DNA of 26,264 nt from Nemertoderma westbladi (taxonomy: Eukaryota > Xenacoelomorpha > Nemertodermatida > Nemertodermatidae), in NCBI GenBank assembly GCA_032718475.1, contig JAUCBJ010004950.1, positions 1 to 26,264 of the forward strand. Direction: 5' to 3'. The notes under the pieces are model-generated. The model saw nothing but the letters and a program-made list of their open reading frames with translations. It did no database searches and was not told where the DNA came from. How positions within the stretch are numbered: position 1 is the first letter of the stretch; each line of letters starts with the position of its first letter. Shown piece after piece: positions 9,462 through 20,657 of this stretch. A program made the position numbers and the translations under genes.

Positions 9462-12400
9462 TAACAAGGCAAGTTTGTAACGAGTTTAACTAACAAGGCA
9501 AGTTTGTAACGAATTTAACTAACAAGGCAAGTTTGTAACGAATTTAACTAACAAGGCAAGTTTGTAACGAGTTTAACTAACAAGGCAAGTTTGTAACGAA
9601 TTTAACAAACAAGGTAAATTGTAACGAATTTAACAAACAAGGCAAGTTTGTATCGAGTTAAACAAACAATGCAAGTTTGTAACGCGTTTAACAGACAATG
9701 CAAGTTTTGAAACGAGATTAACAAACAAGGCAAGTTTGTAACGAGTTAAACAAACAATGCAAGTTTGTAACGCGTTTAACAGACAATGCAAGTTTTGAAA
9801 CGAGATTAACAATCAAGGCAAGTTTGTAACGAGTTTAACAAACAAGGCAAGTTTGTAACGAGTTTAACAAACAAGGCAAGTTTGTATCGAGTTAAACAAA
9901 CAAGGCAAGTTTGTAACGCGATTATCAAACAAGGCAAGTCTGTAACGAATTTAACTAACAAGGCAAATTTGTAACGAATTTAGCAAACAAGGCAAGTTTG
10001 TAACGAATTTAACTAACAAGGCAAGTTTGTAACGAGTTTAACAAACAAGGTAAGTTGTAACGAATTTAACTAACAAGGCAAGTTTGTATCGAGTTAAACA
10101 AACAATGCAAGTTTGTAACGCGATTATCAAACAAGGCAAGTTTGTAACGCGATTATCAAACAAGGCCAGTTTGTATCGAGTTAAACAAACAAGGCAAGTT
10201 TGTAACGAGTTTAACAAACAAGGAAAGTTTGTAACGAGTTTAACAAACAAGGCAAGTTTGTAACGAATTTAACAAACAATGCAAGTAAGTTTGTCACGAG
10301 TTTAACAAACAAGGAAAGTTTGTAACGCGATTATCGAACAATGCAATTTTTGAAACGAGTTTAACAAACAAGGCAAGTTTGTAACGCTATTATCAAACAA
10401 GGCAAGTTTGTAACGAGTTTAACAAACAAGGCAAGTTTGTAACGAGTTTAACAAACAAGGCAGGTTTGTTACGCGATTAACAAACAAGGCAAGTTTGTAA
10501 CGCGATTATCAAACAAGGCAAGTTTGTAACGAGTTAAACAAACAAGGCAAGTTTGTAACGAATTTAACAAACAAGGCAAGTTTGTAACGCGATTATCAAA
10601 CAAGGCAAGTCTGTAACGAATTTAACTAACAAGGCAAGTTTGTAACGAGTTTAACTAACAAGGCAAGTTTGTAACGAATTTAACAAACAAGGTAAATTGT
10701 AACGAATTTAACAAACAAGGCAAGTTTGTATCGAGTTAAACAAACAATGCAAGTTTGTAACGCGTTTAACAGACAATGCAAGTTTTGAAACGAGATTAAC
10801 AAACAAGGCAAGTTTGTAACGAGTTTAACAAACAAGGCAAGTTTGTAACGAGTTTAACAAACAAGGTAAATTGTAACGAATTTAGCAAACGAGGCAAGTT
10901 TGTAACGAATTTAGCAAACAAGGCAAGTTTGTAACGAATTTAACTAACAAGGCAAGTTTGTAACGAGTTTAACTAACAAGGCAAGTTTGTAACGAATTTA
11001 ACTAACAAGGCAAGTTTGTAACGAATTTAACTAACAAGGCAAGTTTGTAACGAGTTTAACTAACAAGGCAAGTTTGTAACGGATTTAACTAACAAGGCAA
11101 GTTTGTAACGAATTTAACTAACAAGGCAAGTTTGTAACGAGTTTAACTGACAAGGCAAGTTTGTAACGAATTTAACTAACAAGGCAAGTTTGTAACGAAT
11201 TTAACTAACAAGGCAAGTTTGTAACGAGTTTAACTAACAAGGCAAGTTTGTAACGAATTTAACAAACAAGGTAAATTGTAACGAATTTAACAAACAAGGC
11301 AAGTTTGTATCGAGTTAAACAAACAATGCAAGTTTGTAACGCGTTTAACAGACAATGCATGTTTTGAAACGAGATTAACAAACAAGGCAAGTTTGTAACG
11401 AGTTAAACAAACAATGCAAGTTTGTAACGCGTTTAACAGACAATGCAAGTTTTGAAACGAGATTAACAAACAAGGTAAGTTTGTAACGAGTTTAACAAAC
11501 AAGGCAAGTTTGTAACGAGTTTAACAAACAAGGCAAGTTTGTATCGAGTTAAACAAACAAGGCAAGTTTGTAACGCGATTATCAAACAAGGCAAGTCTGT
11601 AACGAATTTAACTAACAAGGCAAATTTGTAACGAATTTAGCAAACAAGGCAAGTTTGTAACGAATTTAACTAACAAGGCAAGTTTGTAACGAGTTTAACA
11701 AACAAGTTAAGTTGTAACGAATTTAACTAACAAGGCAAGTTTGTATCGAGTTAAACAAACAATGCAAGTTTGTAACGCGATTATCAAACAAGGCAAGTTT
11801 GTAACGCGATTATCAAACAAGGCCAGTTTGTATCGAGTTAAACAAACAAGGCAAGTTTGTAACGAGTTTAACAAACAAGGAAAGTTTGTAACGAGTTTAA
11901 CAAACAAGGCAAGTTTGTAACGAATTTAACAAACAATGCAAGTAAGTTTGTCACGAGTTTAACAAACAAGGAAAGTTTGTAACGCGATTATCGAACAATG
12001 CAATTTTTGAAACGAGTTTAACAAACAAGGCAAGTTTGTAACGCTATTATCAAACAAGGCAAGTTTGTAACGAGTTTAACAAACAAGGCAAGTTTGTAAC
12101 GAGTTTAACAAACAAGGCAGGTTTGTTACGCGATTAACAAACAAGGCAAGTTTGTAACGCGATTATCAAACAAGGCAAGTTTGTAACGAGTTAAACAAAC
12201 AAGGCAAGTTTGTAACGAATTTAACAAACAAGGCAAGTTTGTAACGCGATTATCAAACAAGGCAAGTCTGTAACGAATTTAACTAACAAGGCAAGTTTGT
12301 AACGAGTTTAACTAACAAGGCAAGTTTGTAACGAATTTAACAAACAAGGTAAATTGTAACGAATTTAACAAACAAGGCAAGTTTGTATCGAGTTAAACAA

Positions 12401-15400
12401 ACAATGCAAGTTTGTAACGCGTTTAACAGACAATGCAAGTTTTGAAACGAGATTAACAAACAAGGCAAGTTTGTAACGAGTTTAACAAACAAGGCATGTT
12501 TGTAACGAGTTTAACAAACAAGGCAAGTTTGTAACGAATTTAACAAACAAGGAAGGTTTGTACCGGTAACGAATTTAACTAACAAGGCAAGTTTGTAACG
12601 GGATTAACAAACAAGGCAAGTTTGTAACGAATTTAACAAACAAGGAAGGTTTGTACCGGTAACGAATTTAACTAACAAGGCAAGTTTGTATCGAATTTTA
12701 CAAACTAGGAAAGTTTTTAACGAATTTAACTAACAAGGCAGGTTTTGTAACGAGTTTAACAAAAAAGGCAAGTTGTAACAAATTTAACAAACAAGGCAAG
12801 GAAAGTTTGTAGCGAGATTATCAAACAAGTAAAGTTTGTAACGAGTTTAACAAACAAGGCAAGTTTTGTAACGAGTTTAACAAACAAGGAAGGTTTGTAA
12901 CGCAATTATCAATCAATGCAAGTTTTGTAACGAGTTTAACAAACAAGGCAAGGTTGTAACGCGATTATCAAACAAGGCAAGTTTGTAACGAATTTAACAA
13001 ACAAGGCAAGTTTGTAACGAGTTTAACAAAAAAGGAAAGTTTGTAACGAGTTTAACAAAAAAGGCAAGTTTGTAACGAGTTTAACAAACAAGGAAAGTTT
13101 GTAACGCGATTATCAAACAAGGCAAGTTTGTAACGAGTTTAACAAACAAGGCAAGTTTGTAACGAGTTTAACAAACAAGGCAAGTTTGTAACGACTTTAA
13201 CAAACAAGGCAAGTTTGTAACGAGTTTAACAAACAAGGAAAGTTTGTAACGAGTTTAACAAACAAGGCAAGTTTGTAACGAGTTTAACAAACAAGGCAAG
13301 TTTGTAACGAATTTAACAAATAATGCAAGTTTGTATCGAGTTTAACAAACAAGGCAAGTTTGTAACGAGTTTAACAAACAAGGCAAGTAAGTTTGTAACG
13401 AGTTTAACAAACAAGGCAAGTTTGTAACGAGTTTAACAAACAAGGCAAGTTTGTAACGAATTTAACAAACAAGGCAAGTTTGTAACGAGTTTAACAAACA
13501 AGGAAAGTTTGTAACGAGTTTAACAAACAAGGAAAGTTTGTAACGCGATTATCGAACAAGGCAAGTTTGTAAAGCGATCATCAAACAATGCAATTTTTGA
13601 AACGAGTTTAACAAACAAGGCAAGTTTGTAACGCGATTATCAAACAAGGCAAGTTTGTAACGAGTTTAACAAACAAGGCAAGTTTGTAACGAGTTTAACA
13701 AACAAGGAAAGTTTGTAACGAGTTTAACAAACAAGGCAAGTTTGTAACGAATTTAACAAACAATGCAAGTAAGTTTGTCACGAGTTTAACAAACAAGGAA
13801 AGTTTGTAACGCGATTATCGAACAATGCAATTTTTGAAACGAGTTTAACAAACAAGGCAAGTTTGTAACGCTATTATCAAACAAGGCAAGTTTGTAACGA
13901 GTTTAACAAACAAGGCAAGTTTGTAACGAGTTTAACAAACAAGGCAGGTTTGTTACGCGATTAACAAACAAGGCAAGTTTGTAACGCGATTATCAAACAA
14001 GGCAAGTTTGTAACGAGTTAAACAAACAAGGCAAGTTTGTAACGAATTTAACAAACAAGGCAAGTTTGTAACTAATTTAACAAACAAGGCAAGTTTGTAA
14101 CGCGATTATCAAACAAGGCAAGTCTGTAACGAATTTAACTAACAAGGCAAGTTTGTAACGAATTTAGCAAACGAGGCAAGTTTGTAACGAATTTAGCAAA
14201 CAAGGCAAGTTTGTAACGAATTTAACTAACAAGGCAAGTTTGTAACGAGTTTAACTAACAAGGCAAGTTTGTAACGAATTTAACTAACAAGGCAAGTTTG
14301 TAACGAATTTAACTAAAGTTTGTAACGAGTTTAACTAACAAGGCAAGTTTGTAACGGATTTAACTAACAAGGCAAGTTTGTAACGAATTTAACTAACAAG
14401 GCAAGTTTGTAACGAGTTTAACTAACAAGGCAAGTTTGTAACGAATTTAACTAACAAGGCAAGTTTGTAACGAATTTAACTAACAAGGCAAGTTTGTAAC
14501 GAGTTTAACTAACAAGGCAAGTTTGTAACGAATTTAACAAACAAGGTAAATTGTAACGAATTTAACAAACAAGGCAAGTTTGTATCGAGTTAAACAAACA
14601 ATGCAAGTTTGTAACGCGTTTAACAGACAATGCAAGTTTTGAAACGAGATTAACAAACAAGGCAAGTTTGTAACGAGTTTAACAAACAAGGCAAGTTTGT
14701 AACGAGTTTAACAAACAAGGCAAGTTTGTATCGAGTTAAACAAACAAGGCAAGTTTGTAACGCGATTATCAAACAAGGCAAGTCTGTAACGAATTTAACT
14801 AACAAGGCAAATTTGTAACGAATTTAGAAAACAAGGCAAGTTTGTAACGAATTTAACTAACAAGGCAAGTTTGTAACGAGTTTAACAAACAAGGTAAGTT
14901 GTAACGAATTTAACTAACAAGGCAAGTTTGTATCGAGTTAAACAAACAATGCAAGTTTGTAACGCGATTATCAAACAAGGCAAGTTTGTAACGCGATTAT
15001 CAAACAAGGCCAGTTTGTATCGAGTTAAACAAACAAGGCAAGTTTGTAACGAGTTTAACTAACAAGGCAAGTTTGTAACGAGTTTAACTAACAAGGCAAG
15101 TTTGTAACGAATTTAACTAACAAGGCAAGTTTGTAACGAATTTAACTAACAAGGCAAGTTTGTAACGAGTTTAACTAACAAGGCAAGTTTGTAACGAATT
15201 TAACAAACAAGGTAAATTGTAACGAATTTAACAAACAAGGCAAGTTTGTATCGAGTTAAACAAACAATGCAAGTTTGTAACGCGTTTAACAGACAATGCA
15301 TGTTTTGAAACGAGATTAACAAACAAGGCAAGTTTGTAACGAGTTAAACAAACAATGCAAGTTTGTAACGCGTTTAACAGACAATGCAAGTTTTGAAACG

Positions 15401-18400
15401 AGATTAACAATCAAGGCAAGTTTGTAACGAGTTTAACAAACAAGGCAAGTTTGTAACGAGTTTAACAAACAAGGCAAGTTTGTATCGAGTTAAACAAACA
15501 AGGCAAGTTTGTAACGCGATTATCAAACAAGGCAAGTCTGTAACGAATTTAACTAACAAGGCAAATTTGTAACGAATTTAGCAAACAAGGCAAGTTTGTA
15601 ACGAATTTAACTAACAAGGCAAGTTTGTAACGAGTTTAACAAACAAGGTAAGTTGTAACGAATTTAACTAACAAGGAAAGTTTGTATCGAGTTAAACAAA
15701 CAATGCAAGTTTGTAACGCGATTATCAAACAAGGCAAGTTTGTAACGCGATTATCAAACAAGGCCAGTTTGTATCGAGTTAAACAAACAAGGCAAGTTTG
15801 TAACGAGTTTAACAAACAAGGAAAGTTTGTAACGAGTTTAACAAACAAGGCAAGTTTGTAACGAATTTAACAAACAATGCAAGTAAGTTTGTCACGAGTT
15901 TAACAAACAAGGAAAGTTTGTAACGCGATTATCGAACAATGCAATTTTTGAAACGAGTTTAACAAACAAGGCAAGTTTGTAACGCTATTATCAAACAAGG
16001 CAAGTTTGTAACGAGTTTAACAAACAAGGCAAGTTTGTAACGAGTTTAACAAACAAGGCAGGTTTGTTACGCGATTAACAAACAAGGCAAGTTTGTAACG
16101 CGATTATCAAACAAGGCAAGTTTGTAACGAGTTAAACAAACAAGGCAAGTTTGTAACGAATTTAACAAACAAGGCAAGTTTGTAACGCGATTATCAAACA
16201 AGGCAAGTCTGTAACGAATTTAACTAACAAGGCAAGTTTGTAACGAGTTTAACTAACAAGGCAAGTTTGTAACGAATTTAACAAACAAGGTAAATTGTAA
16301 CGAATTTAACAAACAAGGCAAGTTTGTATCGAGTTAAACAAACAATGCAAGTTTGTAACGCGTTTAACAGACAATGCAAGTTTTGAAACGAGATTAACAA
16401 ACAAGGCAAGTTTGTAACGAGTTTAACAAACAAGGCAAGTTTGTAACGAGTTTAACAAACAAGGTAAATTGTAACGAATTTAGCAAACGAGGCAAGTTTG
16501 TAACGAATTTAGCAAACAAGGCAAGTTTGTAACGAATTTAACTAACAAGGCAAGTTTGTAACGAGTTTAACTAACAAGGCAAGTTTGTAACGAATTTAAC
16601 TAACAAGGCAAGTTTGTAACGAATTTAACTAACAAGGCAAGTTTGTAACGAGTTTAACTAACAAGGCAAGTTTGTAACGGATTTAACTAACAAGGCAAGT
16701 TTGTAACGAATTTAACTAACAAGGCAAGTTTGTAACGAGTTTAACTGACAAGGCAAGTTTGTAACGAATTTAACTAACAAGGCAAGTTTGTAACGAATTT
16801 AACTAACAAGGCAAGTTTGTAACGAGTTTAACTAACAAGGCAAGTTTGTAACGAATTTAACAAACAAGGTAAATTGTAACGAATTTAACAAACAAGGCAA
16901 GTTTGTATCGAGTTAAACAAACAATGCAAGTTTGTAACGCGTTTAACAGACAATGCATGTTTTGAAACGAGATTAACAAACAAGGCAAGTTTGTAACGAG
17001 TTAAACAAACAATGCAAGTTTGTAACGCGTTTAACAGACAATGCAAGTTTTGAAACGAGATTAACAAACAAGGTAAGTTTGTAACGAGTTTAACAAACAA
17101 GGCAAGTTTGTAACGAGTTTAACAAACAAGGCAAGTTTGTATCGAGTTAAACAAACAAGGCAAGTTTGTAACGCGATTATCAAACAAGGCAAGTCTGTAA
17201 CGAATTTAACTAACAAGGCAAATTTGTAACGAATTTAGCAAACAAGGCAAGTTTGTAACGAATTTAACTAACAAGGCAAGTTTGTAACGAGTTTAACAAA
17301 CAAGTTAAGTTGTAACGAATTTAACTAACAAGGCAAGTTTGTATCGAGTTAAACAAACAATGCAAGTTTGTAACGCGATTATCAAACAAGGCAAGTTTGT
17401 AACGCGATTATCAAACAAGGCCAGTTTGTATCGAGTTAAACAAACAAGGCAAGTTTGTAACGAGTTTAACAAACAAGGAAAGTTTGTAACGAGTTTAACA
17501 AACAAGGCAAGTTTGTAACGAATTTAACAAACAATGCAAGTAAGTTTGTCACGAGTTTAACAAACAAGGAAAGTTTGTAACGCGATTATCGAACAATGCA
17601 ATTTTTGAAACGAGTTTAACAAACAAGGCAAGTTTGTAACGCTATTATCAAACAAGGCAAGTTTGTAACGAGTTTAACAAACAAGGCAAGTTTGTAACGA
17701 GTTTAACAAACAAGGCAGGTTTGTTACGCGATTAACAAACAAGGCAAGTTTGTAACGCGATTATCAAACAAGGCAAGTTTGTAACGAGTTAAACAAACAA
17801 GGCAAGTTTGTAACGAATTTAACAAACAAGGCAAGTTTGTAACGCGATTATCAAACAAGGCAAGTCTGTAACGAATTTAACTAACAAGGCAAGTTTGTAA
17901 CGAGTTTAACTAACAAGGCAAGTTTGTAACGAATTTAACAAACAAGGTAAATTGTAACGAATTTAACAAACAAGGCAAGTTTGTATCGAGTTAAACAAAC
18001 AATGCAAGTTTGTAACGCGTTTAACAGACAATGCAAGTTTTGAAACGAGATTAACAAACAAGGCAAGTTTGTAACGAGTTTAACAAACAAGGCATGTTTG
18101 TAACGAGTTTAACAAACAAGGCAAGTTTGTAACGAATTTAACAAACAAGGAAGGTTTGTACCGGTAACGAATTTAACTAACAAGGCAAGTTTGTAACGGG
18201 ATTAACAAACAAGGCAAGTTTGTAACGAATTTAACAAACAAGGAAGGTTTGTACCGGTAACGAATTTAACTAACAAGGCAAGTTTGTATCGAATTTTACA
18301 AACTAGGAAAGTTTTTAACGAATTTAACTAACAAGGCAGGTTTTGTAACGAGTTTAACAAAAAAGGCAAGTTGTAACAAATTTAACAAACAAGGCAAGGA

Positions 18401-20657
18401 AAGTTTGTAGCGAGATTATCAAACAAGTAAAGTTTGTAACGAGTTTAACAAACAAGGCAAGTTTTGTAACGAGTTTAACAAACAAGGAAGGTTTGTAACG
18501 CAATTATCAATCAATGCAAGTTTTGTAACGAGTTTAACAAACAAGGCAAGGTTGTAACGCGATTATCAAACAAGGCAAGTTTGTAACGAATTTAACAAAC
18601 AAGGCAAGTTTGTAACGAGTTTAACAAAAAAGGAAAGTTTGTAACGAGTTTAACAAAAAAGGCAAGTTTGTAACGAGTTTAACAAACAAGGAAAGTTTGT
18701 AACGCGATTATCAAACAAGGCAAGTTTGTAACGAGTTTAACAAACAAGGCAAGTTTGTAACGAGTTTAACAAACAAGGCAAGTTTGTAACGACTTTAACA
18801 AACAAGGCAAGTTTGTAACGAGTTTAACAAACAAGGAAAGTTTGTAACGAGTTTAACAAACAAGGCAAGTTTGTAACGAGTTTAACAAACAAGGCAAGTT
18901 TGTAACGAATTTAACAAATAATGCAAGTTTGTATCGAGTTTAACAAACAAGGCAAGTTTGTAACGAGTTTAACAAACAAGGCAAGTAAGTTTGTAACGAG
19001 TTTAACAAACAAGGCAAGTTTGTAACGAGTTTAACAAACAAGGCAAGTTTGTAACGAATTTAACAAACAAGGCAAGTTTGTAACGAGTTTAACAAACAAG
19101 GAAAGTTTGTAACGAGTTTAACAAACAAGGAAAGTTTGTAACGCGATTATCGAACAAGGCAAGTTTGTAAAGCGATCATCAAACAATGCAATTTTTGAAA
19201 CGAGTTTAACAAACAAGGCAAGTTTGTAACGCGATTATCAAACAAGGCAAGTTTGTAACGAGTTTAACAAACAAGGCAAGTTTGTAACGAGTTTAACAAA
19301 CAAGGAAAGTTTGTAACGAGTTTAACAAACAAGGCAAGTTTGTAACGAATTTAACAAACAATGCAAGTAAGTTTGTCACGAGTTTAACAAACAAGGAAAG
19401 TTTGTAACGCGATTATCGAACAATGCAATTTTTGAAACGAGTTTAACAAACAAGGCAAGTTTGTAACGCTATTATCAAACAAGGCAAGTTTGTAACGAGT
19501 TTAACAAACAAGGCAAGTTTGTAACGAGTTTAACAAACAAGGCAGGTTTGTTACGCGATTAACAAACAAGGCAAGTTTGTAACGCGATTATCAAACAAGG
19601 CAAGTTTGTAACGAGTTAAACAAACAAGGCAAGTTTGTAACGAATTTAACAAACAAGGCAAGTTTGTAACTAATTTAACAAACAAGGCAAGTTTGTAACG
19701 CGATTATCAAACAAGGCAAGTCTGTAACGAATTTAACTAACAAGGCAAGTTTGTAACGAATTTAGCAAACGAGGCAAGTTTGTAACGAATTTAGCAAACA
19801 AGGCAAGTTTGTAACGAATTTAACTAACAAGGCAAGTTTGTAACGAGTTTAACTAACAAGGCAAGTTTGTAACGAATTTAACTAACAAGGCAAGTTTGTA
19901 ACGAATTTAACTAAAGTTTGTAACGAGTTTAACTAACAAGGCAAGTTTGTAACGGATTTAACTAACAAGGCAAGTTTGTAACGAATTTAACTAACAAGGC
20001 AAGTTTGTAACGAGTTTAACTAACAAGGCAAGTTTGTAACGAATTTAACTAACAAGGCAAGTTTGTAACGAATTTAACTAACAAGGCAAGTTTGTAACGA
20101 GTTTAACTAACAAGGCAAGTTTGTAACGAATTTAACAAACAAGGTAAATTGTAACGAATTTAACAAACAAGGCAAGTTTGTATCGAGTTAAACAAACAAT
20201 GCAAGTTTGTAACGCGTTTAACAGACAATGCAAGTTTTGAAACGAGATTAACAAACAAGGCAAGTTTGTAACGAGTTTAACAAACAAGGCAAGTTTGTAA
20301 CGAGTTTAACAAACAAGGCAAGTTTGTATCGAGTTAAACAAACAAGGCAAGTTTGTAACGCGATTATCAAACAAGGCAAGTCTGTAACGAATTTAACTAA
20401 CAAGGCAAATTTGTAACGAATTTAGAAAACAAGGCAAGTTTGTAACGAATTTAACTAACAAGGCAAGTTTGTAACGAGTTTAACAAACAAGGTAAGTTGT
20501 AACGAATTTAACTAACAAGGCAAGTTTGTATCGAGTTAAACAAACAATGCAAGTTTGTAACGCGATTATCAAACAAGGCAAGTTTGTAACGCGATTATCA
20601 AACAAGGCCAGTTTGTATCGAGTTAAACAAACAAGGCAAGTTTGTAACGAGTTTAAC
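9462..20657 (+). repeat. Tandem duplication of 5598 bp (two copies)
   Basis: Copy 1 is about 9462-15059, copy 2 about 15060-20657; 5598 is 193 units plus one base. Many rare variants keep the 5598 offset: ACTGAC units (11147 and 16745), GGTAAGTTTG (11475 and 17073), AGTTAAGTTG near 11706 and 17304, and AATTTAGAAAAC (14823 and 20421). The junction near 15059 is where an ATTTAACAAAC unit order switches to TTTAACTAAC. I noticed only isolated substitutions, for example A9703/T15301 and C10079/A15677, so the copies are nearly identical. Confidence 0.9.
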
